Shown piece by piece: positions 33,740 to 44,663 of a DNA stretch of 64,000 bases. The translations under genes and the position numbers were made by a program. Position 1 is the stretch's first letter. Each line of letters opens with the position of its first letter. This stretch comes from Orychophragmus violaceus (lineage: Eukaryota; Streptophyta; Magnoliopsida; Brassicales; Brassicaceae). Below the pieces are notes generated by a model, which had not been told where the DNA came from, searched no databases, and saw nothing but the letters and a program-made list of their open reading frames with translations. The stretch lies in contig CM058232.1 of the NCBI GenBank assembly GCA_030180135.1, forward strand, positions 91,686,630-91,750,629, given 5' to 3'.

Positions 33740-34638
33740 GTCGTCTCAGCTCGGGTTTCAACTACAGTCTCGGGTTTATCCGCTTCTTGGTCCATTCCAG
33801 CCATCTCAGACTCAAATTTCTCTTCTTGGCTTGGTCCCACTTCAATCTTAACTATCCAAGTCAAGAGATCCATGTCAATCTCTGTTGAGTCAGGTGCATC
33901 GAAGCTTTCCAACTCAGGTAATTCAACATCAAATCCCCCTCTGTCTTCCACAAAATCCACAGCCTTAACTGCTAGACATGATCCATGATCCATCTCTGTG
34001 TCATCCTGAATGGGAATGTTGCTGGCCTGAGCATCTTGAGAATCCTTCCTTGAGGTAGAACTTGAAACTTGATCCATCTGTGTGTCCAGCTGCTTCATAC
34101 GAGTGCTCAAGGATTCAAATTTCTCATTCAAATTAGTGTACAGGTTCTCTAGCTTCGAGCTGAAAGAAGCTGTGTTCTGCTATTGCTTTTCAATTGATTG
34201 TTCTATCATCATCTCTAGTTTGCTCCTTTGTGTAGGAGGTGCCAGATAGGAAGCATAATTATGGTCTCTTGATCCTTGAGCATGCCTAGAACCTTGTCTC
34301 TGCTGATGCCCCAGTGTATGTCCATAAGAGTTGGCTCCTGCCATATAGTGTACCTCTGCAAATTTATCAGTTTTTGCCTCTGCTCGGAACTGTCTCTCCC
34401 TAAGTAAGATGTCGTGGATGTCATCTATCTTACTCTGCATCTCAGCTACTTGCCCAACCAATACATGGTAATCTGGTAAGATGGGGTTTCCTTCCCCATC
34501 TATTTTCTGACCTTTTGCGTTGCATATATGACCCTCTTGGTCTCGTAAAACGCCGTTTTCACCGCGAATCAAAATCACAGGTTCCATGGCGCGGAACCTA
34601 TTGAACGTCTCAGATCTCAGCATCGCTGTTCTCGCCTT

Positions 34639-34680
34639 GTGTCGATCGATGCAAGGTGGCAACGATCGATGCAGTGCGAA
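34639..34680. repeat. CGATCG palindrome pair upstream of gag (element B)
   Basis: GTGTCGATCGATGC and GCAACGATCGATGC, then AGTGCGAAT. It occupies the position of the four-half-site cluster in element A. Confidence 0.83.
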
Positions 34681-34781
34681 TCCCTGCGAATTCAAAATCA
34701 AAAACGTGAGTAAACAAGAAAATTAAAAAAAAAATGCTTAGTCTAATTCCTAGTACTAAATCTATAGGTGAACTCAAAGAG

Positions 34782-34799
34782 TCCCCGGCAACGGCGCCA
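34782..34799 (-). other. Primer-binding site (tRNA-Asp type) of element B
   Basis: The minus strand reads TGGCGCCGTTGCCGGGGA, a few bases inside the 5' LTR. Confidence 0.92.
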
Positions 34800-34805
34800 A
34801 AAACT

Positions 34806-35981
34806 TGATAGGTGTAGTTTTTCCTATTCTACTGCAAGTGCACAGTTAATGCAATCGTAGTATATAAGGTATCGAATCCCACGAGGACTCTCAGTCACAC
34901 AATAGATTATTAGTAGTTCAGATTAAATTAAGCGAAGCAGATGTGAAAACAGTAAACGAAATAGCAAGTAAATCAAGTGAGTTTGTAAGCAAGAAGGCGA
35001 AGCGTTAGGTTTCAAGAGTTCTCAGGAAATCAGGAACGCAAACAATCAATCAATCTATCTAGATCTAATCAATAACTGTTCTAGAACTCAAACACGGATA
35101 TAGAATTAACCAAATTCCTTTGCGATAATCCTCTAAGTCTAAGTGCAGCAAACCAAACTTTCGTTTGCGAGAACTAACAGATTAAACTAGCATTAATTCC
35201 AAGTTTGATATGTTCACAATTAACCTGAACCAAACTTCCGTTTGCGAACAGTTTAATTGCTTATCTAAGTTCCTTCCAGTTAAATTAACCAACTTCCGCT
35301 GAATTAATCAACCTAACATCATAACTCTGATTAGCTACTTCAGATTTAGCATTAAGAACAACTTAGATAAAGAACTAGCAGATATGAATCTCTACAGATT
35401 AATTAAACTATAATTCTCTGAAATCCTTAATGAGAATCCTTCAACCTAACAGGAGATCTACTCAGACATATTCATCGAGACAGAAGATATCATAAGTAGA
35501 AAACCAAATATCATATGATCAAATAAGAACTGGGGTTCAAAATCAAGTCTCTTTCGAGAACAAAACCAGCCCCCAAAATCTCCTAAGAGAATAAAACTTA
35601 GTTATGAAGCATAGCCTAAACAATGGCTCAAAAACTCTATTTATAACCTAAAACACGAATTGGGGCTTCTTTGTAAATATCAGGAACTTCTGGGCAAAAT
35701 TGCAATTTCATCATTCTTCATTAAACCGTCGTTTGGCCCATCTCGCTGGTGCATCGATCGATGCCATAAGTGTGACGATCGTTGCATCTCGGAAATATCA
35801 ACAGTGAACTCTGTCTCTCGGCCAAATACTCCAATTAGCTCCAGAAAGTGCCATAATCACTACATATGCTCCAAATGTGCTTGTACCTAATAAATACCTG
35901 AAAAGACTCTAAAACATAGTAAAAGACTCGATAAATAACACATATACCATGGTTAAAATCCCTAAAATCCATGGTATATCA
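34806..35981 (-). repeat. 5' LTR of element B
   Basis: It is 1176 bp and pairs with 28342-29517. A palindrome pair lies at 35749-35787. The duplication attgt follows at 35982. Confidence 0.92.
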
Positions 35982-37342
35982 ATTGTCTCCATCTTACTCT
36001 CATGAGCAGTGGCTGCAGGAGGAGTCTGATAAGACGAAGATCCATAGGTTCTATGAGTACCTTGTCCAAAAGGCTTCTGAAAACCACTAGTCTGTCCAAA
36101 ACCAGCTGAGTTCTGATTGCCTGCGAAGGCACTCTTCTGTCCTCCATTGAAGAATCTGTTTCCCTTCTGATTACCAAATTTGTTACCTTGGAAACCAGAT
36201 CCTCCAATGTAATTTACATCTTCTTCCTGAGTGTCCTCTTCAGTCTGAATTACCTCTACATCTTGGGCAAAGTGGACATCCTTCTTACCAGCCAGGAGAT
36301 TGCAAATTGTGTCCAACTTAGATCTAAATTCAGCCATTTCTGAATTCTCTACACTTCCACCAGATTTCTTCCTCCTATCATCCATAGTCTTGCAACTGTT
36401 GCTGCTCACTAAGTTCTCAATCAACTGCTTAGCTTGTGCAAAAGTTCTTGTGTTGAAGTTTGCATTACTGGAGTTATCCAGCGCAGACTGATATGGCAGA
36501 TCTATGCCTCTGAAGAAAATACCTAGCAATGTGACCTCAGTGAATCCATGGTGTGGGCAGTCACGCTGGTACTTCCTGAATCTCATCCAAGCAGTCTTAA
36601 GAGGCTCAGTAGGACCTTGGGTAAATGTCAGAATGTCCTGTCTGGACTGATCGGAACGCGCATCATCATAGAAGTGACGCAGAAACTCACTCTTCAGGGC
36701 TGCCCAAGTATCAAACTGCCCAGGTGGCAGTTGCTTCAGCCATGCAGCAGCGTCTCCAGCGAGACTGTATGGAAAGAGTTTAAGGAACAGATAATCCTGG
36801 CAGACTCCATCATACTTCATGCCATTGATTAGGTCCTCAAACTGATCAATGTGATCCATAGGATGCTCCGTGGGATGACCATTGAAAGCATTCTGTCTCA
36901 TCAGCGAGTAGTAGATGGTCTTGATCTCAAATTCATCCCTCTCAAAACCAGGAAGTACTAGAGCTGACCGGTTTGCATGAAACTCATACGGTCTGTTGTA
37001 GTCAGCTAAAGTCCTCTCATGGACAACCATCTGTCTGTTTTGGGCCGGTCTTTGACCTTGGTTCTGCTCCTGTTGCGGTTGCTCAGGAGGATCAGGGATT
37101 ACATTCCCTTCAGCATCAATCCGTTGCCCAGCAGCATTGTACGGATTGTTGTCTCGGTCCTTCAGGGTACCTTGAGCATCAGGCATAATGATTAACTTCT
37201 GTACCACCATCCTTGCTCTTCTTTCTCTTCTGTTAGTCCTCTCTAGACGTCCAAGTTCTTCAAGTCCGAGATTAACGAGGTTCAGGTTCTGATTACTTCG
37301 AGTTTCACGCGTCTGCATAAACTGTCTGTAATAGTCAAGCAA
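35982..37342 (-). pseudogene. ATHILA-type gag of element A, interrupted by element B
   Basis: This gag is open for about 450 codons down to the insertion point at 35982; the continuous frame then reads into LTR-B to 35909. The upstream end has no ATG until codon 9 of the open frame (near 37316-37318), and a TAG inside the adjoining palindrome cluster closes the frame above. Domains: an N-terminal Arg-rich segment, DAQGTLKDRDNNPYNAAGQRIDAEGN, a Gln-rich linker, then the gag core from about residue 105 to 290, and a Gly/Gln/Asn-rich tail. It is otherwise undamaged, unlike copy 20402-21762. Confidence 0.85.
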
Positions 37343-37429
37343 CGATCGATGCTAGCAGTGCAACGATCGATTCAATCTCAGAATCGCCTAGTGACGATCG
37401 ACACAAAGGTGCAACGATCGACGCAAAGC
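37338..37429. repeat. CGATCG palindrome cluster upstream of gag (copy 2)
   Basis: It carries the same four half-sites as 21758-21849. Confidence 0.85.
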
Positions 37430-37555
37430 AAAATCGGTACCTGCGACAGAGAGAAAACAGAGAGAAATCAGTAACTTAAAATAAAAACAAAACAAAACGA
37501 AAAAAAAAAATCCTAGTAAAAACCCTAAGTTCGATCCTATCGAAGACTCTAAGAG

Positions 37556-37573
37556 TCCCCGGCAACGGCGCCA
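37556..37573 (-). other. Primer-binding site (tRNA-Asp type), copy 2
   Basis: The sequence and position are the same as at 21977-21994, next to the outer LTR-A. Confidence 0.92.
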
Positions 37574-37579
37574 AAAACT

Positions 37580-38773
37580 TGATAGGGTCTAGTTTTAATC
37601 ATATTCTACTGCAAGTGCACAATTAAGTGATTGTAGTATATAGGGTATCGAATCCACAGAGACTCTGGTCTCGATAGATAAAGAACCGTAGGAATTTAAA
37701 CTAAGAAGAAAGCAATTTGTATTAAACTAAATAGCAAAGCAAGAAAGTAAACAAGTAGCAGATTGTTGGTGGTGAAAGAAGTTAATTAGAGGCGCTAAGT
37801 CTAGGGCGTTCTCAGGAAATCAGACAAGCAGACAAATCAATCAGTCAGGATCTAATTAAGCACAGTTCTAGAACTCAAATCACGGATACAGAATTAACCA
37901 AATCTCTTTGCGAGAATTCTCTAAGTCTAAGTGCAGTAATCCAAATCTTATTGCAATTACTAACAGATTAAACCAGCATTAATTTCAAGTTCGATATGTT
38001 CACAATTAAACTAAGCCAAATCTCTTTGCGAATAATTTAATTGCTCAACCTAATTAGTTCGGATTCTAAACCACACTCTCGTGTCGTATTTAGCAACCTA
38101 AGATCTAGATTCTAATTGATCAGGTTAGAACTAGCATTAAACTCAATTTAGATTGAAGAACATTCTATTCATGTGAATCCTTAACTGAATTAAACAAGTC
38201 TAGCAAGTCATGAAATCCTTACTGAGAAACCCTAAACCTAACTATGAATCTACTCAGACATGATTAATGAAACAGAAATCATAGAATTAATAGATTGCAT
38301 ATAAGAAATTAAATAGATAAAGGGGTTCGAAATCCTCTCCAAAATAGATGAAGTACATGATTAGATCAGCCCCAAAAGCTCTAAAAATCCTTTAGCTCTA
38401 AGTATGAAAGCGTATCTAAAATAAACACCAAAATCCTAATTATATAGGCATAATCTCGGCTGGGGCTTCTTTGTAAATACTGGAAACTTCTAGGCCAAAG
38501 TGCAAAATCTTCATTCTTCATTAAACCGCCAAATCGGCCCATCTCGCCAGTGTGTCGATCGACACCAAAGGTGTGTCGATCGATGCATGATCTCAAAAAC
38601 GGACAGTGAGCTCAATCTCTCGGCCAATCACTCCAAAAATCCCCAAAATGCTCCAATATCTCCAATTCCGCTCCAAACCTGATTAAACCTGTAAAAGACT
38701 CTAAAAGAACACAAAAGAACACTAAAACACAATTATATCATGGCATAAAACCGGTAAAAACCATGATATATCA
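37580..38773 (-). repeat. 5' LTR-A, outer boundary of the ATHILA-type chain
   Basis: This LTR is 1194 bp. Its outer end CATGATATATCA at 38773 abuts LINE coding sequence directly. It carries a palindrome pair at 38551-38588. Confidence 0.92.
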
Positions 38774-39582
38774 CTGAACCGAAGCCAGAAAGTCCTACGC
38801 TTCTATTCCCAGAAAGCTTCATATTCTTTATATGCTGATAGTAATTGAATTTTAAGAGTAAGAATTTCTTCCGTGGAGATAGAATCATCACTTTGAGCTT
38901 GGTCGATCTGGTCTTGGAGCTCCTTAATGAGAATCTCAGAATTTTTCTGGATGCTTTTCTTCCAAATCGAAATGGATTTTCTACAGTTCTGGATACGGTT
39001 TGATAATGAATTCAAACCAGGAGTTTGTGAATGGCCCAAACCATGTATTATGGCCTCAGTAAGCCATGGTTTACCGATCCATCTTTTGTCAAATAAGAAT
39101 CCTTGTTTCTTCTTCTATGGTTTATTGAGAATGGATGCGAGGACAAGTCTATGATATGAACCCCACATCTTTAAATACTCCACATTAGTGTGGGAAAAAA
39201 TATTTTGGCAATCTTCATTGCATAATGCCCTATCTAGTCGACATTTAACCAAGCCTCTTCTTCTACGACCAATCCATGAAAAAGAATTCCCTTGAAATGG
39301 AAATTCAAGAAAACCGCAACAATCTATCATGGATCTAAAAGGTAGGAAAGAAGCCTCCGATATTTTCTAACCACCACACTTCTCATGATTCCCTACAATT
39401 TCATTAAAGTCTCCAATAATAACCATGGGCCTGATCGAGCAATGCTTATACAAATTATTCTTTCTCAAACATATCATCGGTAGTAAAACTACCGGATCAC
39501 CATAAATAAGTCATAAAGACACGATTCCCATCAATAATAGTCTCAATATCAATCAAGTGATCATCCAAACATAGAACCTTAA
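38774..39582 (-). pseudogene. LINE ORF2 remnant: endonuclease domain
   Basis: On the minus strand, from the CACTA boundary down: a continuation of the endonuclease (FMTYLW near 39505; the SWIGRRRRGLVKCRLDRALCN block near 39250), a coiled linker (39039-38803), then EYEAFWE and an RTFWLRF-like segment that ends at the ATHILA LTR. This is the endonuclease-to-RT linker of plant LINEs. Stops and frameshifts are frequent. Confidence 0.83.
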
Positions 39583-40908
39583 CACTACAAGAAAACATTG
39601 TCATTGGGACGAAATTTACAAAGAAATATATACATTGTAAATTTGCATCCATTTTAGAACGAAGTTACAATGAAAAACATTTCGTTTTAAAATCTTCGTA
39701 AAATAACGACCAAATAAATTCATCATAAAATAGCCGTACATTAACATTTTTACAACGAATTAGGGAAACACTAGCATTCGTCGGAAAATCGATGTTAATT
39801 TACATCGAATTAACATCCAATATATATGTTTCAATAAACGTCAAATTAACATCGAATCAACGTCTTTATTTGGTCGATATACATATTTTACTTATCAGTC
39901 CTCGTAATCGGCAATTTGATCATCTCACAGATGATACCGAAGAAGAAGGTCAGTCAAAAAAATGGAATCTAGCGATGATGATGATGATGTTGAGTCTGAT
40001 CAAAAGGACTAGGATCATCATTCATTCATTAACTCTGGTGAAGAATAACATTATCATAAACATGTGGAATCTATGTTCTAAATAAAATTTGTATTTTGTT
40101 TTGAGGGAGATTTGTGTAAAAGGGATGGAAAAAAGATTATTGTCCCTTTGCTCTTTTTCATATTTTATCTTAATTTGACATGTTTGGCCTTATTATTATT
40201 TTAAAAAATTTAAAATTTTGAATTATTTTTAATCCCAAAAATACAGAAAATAGACAAAATAAAAGTACACCAATCTGGATTTTTCAAACTTTTTTTCCTA
40301 TTATTTTCGATTTTTAATATTTTTTCCTTACTTGTTCTAAAATAGTATAACATGAATTCTACCATGTAGAATACGTCTTCTACCGTTTTCACTATTATCC
40401 AAACAACTTAGAATACACAATCTACCAATTGCACTATGATTCACCTTTAGTAGATTGTAAATTCTACGGTTTTAACTGCATTCTAAAACTGTGGAATATT
40501 ATTCTACACTTTTCACTATATTCTAAAAATTGAAACATTTTGTGGAATACGTAATCTGAAGTTTTAACTTTATTCTACAATTTTGTAGAATTTATATTCT
40601 ACCAATTACTCATTATTCTAACCTTTGTGGAACATACAATCCACATTTCTCTTTTTCCTCTACATTTTGTGGAATGTATATTCCACGAAATCCGTTAAAA
40701 ATTAGAGAAAATCTGGGAAAAAAATCTATGATCATATTTATTATTTTTATGTTGAATATTTCGATTACTAAATTTTTTAAAAAAAATATTGTCACCTACT
40801 TAGTCAAACAATGGTGGCTTTTTAATTTTGTGGAGGCTGCAATTCCGATCATGTTAGCCGTTGGCGCAGTCCATCAACATCTTATTCAGAACGGCTTGAG
40901 GCAAATGT

Positions 40909-41560
40909 GATAACCGAGCTTGTCACAATTGGTTTTAGAATGCGTCTTGCTCGGGAGTCGACGTGCTCGGGTTCGAAAGGTCAAAGTTTCTCTTAAGGGA
41001 GAACCGACTAGGCTCAATGATGAGTCGGGAAGGAAACACTCGGTGCTTAAGTAATATATATAGAGAGAGAGTTGCTCGGTAACGAGCGTGTTGTATTAAG
41101 TGAGAGCTCGAGCTTGTCAAAAGACGAGCTTGGTTTTTACAATTCGGGAATGTTTAACTCTAGAGAGAGAAAGTAGTGAGAAGTGCACAAATCCCAAAAA
41201 ATTACATTAATGTACAGTGATGACTCCTATATATAGTAAAATACGGTCGTACTTTTTACAGGCCGTTGACCGCTTATCGATCTCGTGCGGATGGGCCGTA
41301 CTTGGTGACGAGATGGGCTGAGCCGTATATTCCTTTGGCTGTTAGCGTAGCCGAGCTGACTTGCTGTCGTTCGGATGAGCCGAGCCGAGCCGATGGTAGT
41401 GGGCTCGGTTTATTCGTGTGTGTTCGGGCCTTTATTGCTTGTTGGGCCGTTTTGCTTCTGTTGGGCCGACCTTTGTACAGAGAATAGATATCTGGCCTTC
41501 TAAGTGGATGGGGTGCTAAACCCATATATAACGGCAAACAGCCCATATTACATTATGTTA
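40909..41560. other. LTR-like or captured segment inside CACTA-2
   Basis: The segment begins TGTGATAACCGAGC and is richer in GC than its surroundings, with repeated GGGCCG and GAGCCGAGCC words like those in gypsy LTRs. No convincing CA end with a duplication was found, so a solo LTR is only a possibility. The frames at 41274-41546 are not recognisable. Confidence 0.3.
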
Positions 41561-42502
41561 ATTCATTACTGCTTGCCCCTACATCGTAAACAGGGTTGCA
41601 ACATTTACAAACTTGTAATAGATTATATGAGGCGAAGTTATGGTCTTAGTATAAGTATTGACGCAGCTGATGACAAACTCAAGCTGCTTCTTGCAGTCAC
41701 TAAGGGAGAGAAAGGTTGCAGATGCTCACATAACAACGATTTTGATTCGTGATTTGCGGAAATACAAAGGTAGAGTATCTTGGTACTTAGCACAATCTGG
41801 AACTGGTGAATATTTTGTTAGTGCATTTCTTGCTTCTTTCGTAATATGTTGTGAAATTTCATCTCTCACGCAAGCCCATCTGGAGTATGTATGAGACCAG
41901 AGGAATGGATTTGGTGGTTCTAGATGCATTTGGAGGAAGAAGGGAAGCTCAAGGAAGCTTTGGCATTCATTAGGATCTTCTCGATATGAATAAGCTCTTC
42001 TTGGTTCCACGGAGAGTTGAGAATAGTCAAGAGAATAATAACATGAAGTAACAAACTAAGGGGAAAAAACACTTGTTGTTTTAAGAAGAGTATTACAAAT
42101 GTTGTGTTTACAAAGTGAGATACAATCATATTCTTCTTTCTATGTAAATAATTCAACTTTCTAATCTGTACGCTAACAATTTTATTGTACAAAATGGATG
42201 AATCCTCTTGCACTTTTATGAATGCTCCTCTTTACAAATAATCAAGTTAAAAGAAAAAACCATTCATCGCATTCTCTTTACAATCTCATTGCTCTCTTTG
42301 AGCCGACTCTTACGTCGACCTGCACCCATCAGGTCACAGCCAAGTCCAGACACATGAATCATGTAGTAAAGAACATATAAGACTTTTGTCGGTAAGAAAT
42401 ATAACTAATATCTCTTATTCAACAGAGTTTCAGAAGAGAGGGTCCATGAAGTAGACTAATCTTATCACTGCGAATCATAAATCATAATGAGATTATATTG
42501 GC

Positions 42503-43640
42503 TCAAGGAGCAGCCAATAAATGATCTCTAGAGTCATACCGTTTGTCTTTAGTATCTTTCGACTTCTTCTCGTTGAGGTATCGCTCAAAAGACCATCTCC
42601 TCTAAGTCTTTCGTCTCCCTTCTTAGCATCTGGAATCTGAGGAAACAAATGAAACAAAAGTGTGAAGACAAGAGTTATATAGTAGCTTAACAATATTTTT
42701 TAGGTAGCTGAAGTAAAGTACCTCAAACATGGTTTCGGTAAGAATGCTCTAAAGTAAGGCTCTTAGCCCCCTAGCACATGTATTCTTCACCATCGCTTGC
42801 CCGGAAATCACCCCGAGCCCTTTCTCCGTAAAATGCAATTTTACCTGAAATTTGCAACAGATAATGCAGGTTTAGGAACCACAAGTTTTAAACTGTATTT
42901 TATATTTCAGTCTTTATATTTCGAGGGAGCTTACGTTGTTCATACTAAATAGTTTCTTGTACTATTTCCCAAGAGCATTTTTGGGTTCTACAAGCACCTG
43001 CAGGGAAAACAACAAAGGCAATTTTAGCTACCCTTTAATATGAGGAGAAAGGTAAAATCAAGATCTCGATTTTGGCAACAACTAATCTCGCTTTGCTTTC
43101 ACTAGCCGAGTAGTCAAAGAAATGCACTATCAGAAACATAACAAAACACAAGCTTTGGAAAATGTTAAATTATCCGAATGAGCTGGTCCTCTGTTAGAGC
43201 TGACAAACTGACTAATATGGGAAAGCGTCCTACAAACTCAGGTATGAGACCATATGCTGTCAGATCGGCACTCAACCTGAAATATAGCCGGGATTCCAAA
43301 ACTAAGATCTGTTCAAGGAATGTGAAGTGATTACTTTGGGAAACAGAGGGTTAACAATTTTTTTTACTACATACCGATTCTAGCAAAGATGAAGTTATTG
43401 CACCACTGGTAACTCCATTGGTAGCCATATCGGCACGGACAAGAGCTCCAAAACCAATCGATGAATCTTGTCGTCTGGAAAACATTAGATATGCTTATCA
43501 AATTCAATACAGAACCTCTGATGTATTGCAACAAAAAGGAAGTATGATGAACTTCCTATCCACAATGGTCTTCTCAAGGTCAATAAATGCTCCTCCAAAG
43601 ATAAAAAGGATGTCTTTTGCGTCGATATGTACATCATAGG
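42503..43640 (-). pseudogene. CLPX: Captured 3' half of a CLPX gene, with introns
   Basis: Minus-strand segments match plant CLPX, the ATPase subunit of the organellar Clp protease, in order. Near 43600: AKDILFIFGGAF with LEKTIVDR. 43370-43480: RRQDSSIGFGA and TSGAITSSLLES. 43170-43275: ADLTAYGLIPEFVGRFPILVSLSALTEDQLI. About 42985: VLVEPKNALGK. 42730-42850: VKLHFTEK and QAMVKNT-ARGLRALL. Then KKGDER and the C-terminus to a TGA at 42503. Introns separate the segments, so genomic DNA was captured rather than mRNA. In-frame stops and an insertion mark it as dead. The Walker ATP-binding front half is absent. Family assignment rests on remembered CLPX sequence. Confidence 0.85.
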
Positions 43641-44663
43641 ACATCCAACAATGAAAAATGTCTGGTTGAATGAACTGACGACGAAGAGAAGAGATTCACC
43701 AGCGGAAGTTGAGATCTCTGACGACTTCAGACGACCTTGAAGAGAAGATCGATTTTTTTTGGTTGGGGAAGAGGAATGGACGACGGAGGAATGAATTAGG
43801 GTTAAATGTTAAATAAAATTAGTTATTAAATATTTAGTTGATATTATTCCCTTTTATTAATAATTTAAATATTTTTAATATATTTAAACAGGGCTAAAAT
43901 GGTATTAACATAAAATAAAATATTAGAGATACATTTTTTGGAGTTCAAAATCTTAATAGGAAAATAATCTCTTTTTCAGCCTTATTAGGCAAATGTCTCT
44001 TGTTTTGAAGTACTGAACTAATGAAATAAGTATTTTTGTATTTTTTAAATAATAATAAACAAAATATGCAAACTCAATGGCATATTGTTTTCATTCTCTC
44101 CTCATCCATATATGTACCTCCCGCACCCAAAGAAATTTCTATGAAAAAATGGCGATAAACGAGAAACGCGTTAGACGTATCAACATAAAAATGCGAAAAG
44201 GATTAGTAACCAAAGAGTTTCGCACCATAGTGGATAATTTCATGGATCAAGCAAATCAAACCAACAGGAAAATGTTGTGTTTTAACGATGATTCCTTAAA
44301 AATCGATTTTACAATGTTATGTTTTACATCGATTTTACAACATTATATTTTACATCGATATTACAACTAATATTGTTTACAAAAATACTCGTTTCATAAC
44401 AAAACAATAGTTGTTATATAGATGTAAAATCGATGTAATTTTTATTTCTTATTAACAACGACTAATGGACGAAATTATTCGTTATTAAATCGAATTTACG
44501 ACGAAACTACAGTCGATGTAGTTTACAACGATTTTACGTCGAATATATTTTACGTCGAACGATTAACGACAAAACGTAATTCGTCGTAAATCTGTCCCAA
44601 AAGGGCTTTAAGACGATTTTGGGACCAAAACAGACGTCCCAAGATGCATGTTTTATTGTAGTG

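Larger units (their letters stand above)
33274..34701 (-). pseudogene. Gag remnant of element B lacking the gag core
   Basis: There are two open pieces, 34701-34180 and 34131-33274, separated by a TAG at 34180-34182. The first begins like other ATHILA-type gags (MEPVILIRGENGVLRDQEGHICNAKGQKIDGEGN) but jumps to a Gln/Arg/His-rich linker. The second holds the heptad-like segment (FESLSTRMKQLDTQMDQV) and a long acidic, Pro/Lys-rich tail. The conserved Retrotrans_gag core seen in element A is absent, and no protease follows. The first piece opens at a TTG inside a palindrome-rich stretch, so the true start is probably an internal ATG. Confidence 0.78.
28342..35981 (-). mobile_element. ATHILA-type element B, nested in the gag of element A
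   Basis: It has two 1176-bp LTRs (28342-29517 and 34806-35981), a tRNA-Asp-type primer site at 34782, a purine tract at 29518, and a perfect 5-bp duplication attgt (28337-28341 and 35982-35986). The interior is ~5.3 kb with gag remnants and an ATHILA ORF-1. The Retrotrans_gag core, protease, RT, RNase H and integrase are all missing. The LTR pair looks nearly identical by eye, so insertion was recent relative to element decay. Confidence 0.92.
20220..38773 (-). mobile_element. Chain of ATHILA-type gypsy elements sharing an LTR
   Basis: Read from the high end on the minus strand: LTR-A (38773-37580), tRNA-Asp-type primer site, gag, nested element B, gag-protease continuation, ATHILA ORF-1, purine tract, LTR-A (23194-22001), then again primer site, gag and part of LTR-B, ending at 20220. 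The middle LTR-A has internal sequence on both sides, with a purine tract above and a primer site below, so it serves as 3' LTR of one copy and 5' LTR of another. Reverse transcriptase, RNase H and integrase are absent from every copy. The gag and ORF-1 families and the primer site identify the ATHILA lineage. Confidence 0.87.
39583..44663. mobile_element. Non-autonomous CACTA transposon carrying host gene fragments, 5081 bp
   Basis: The ends are CACTACAAGAAAACATTG and ATGTTTTATTGTAGTG, with a 3-bp duplication taa (39580-39582 and 44664-44666). Removing the element and one taa rejoins the LINE endonuclease frame. Subterminal regions are rich in ACGAAATTTAC- and ACGTCGAA-type words, different from those of CACTA-1. 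No transposase frame is seen. The cargo includes a CLPX gene fragment (42503-43640) and unidentified sequence at 40910-42300. A region of degenerate GTGGAATAT-ATTCTAC-type repeats lies at 40380-40690. Confidence 0.9.

Noticed and set aside
35909..35981. Natural C-terminus of the ATHILA gag (last ~24 residues of the open frame)
   Set aside because: Those codons lie in LTR-B. The true gag continues at 28336 after the nested insertion.
40909..41560. Solo LTR inside CACTA-2
   Set aside because: A TG-start is plausible, but no CA end with a matching 5-bp duplication could be found.
44077..44370. Small plus-strand protein near the right end of CACTA-2
   Set aside because: It overlaps subterminal repeats with ATCGATTTTACAA words. 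No motif is seen.
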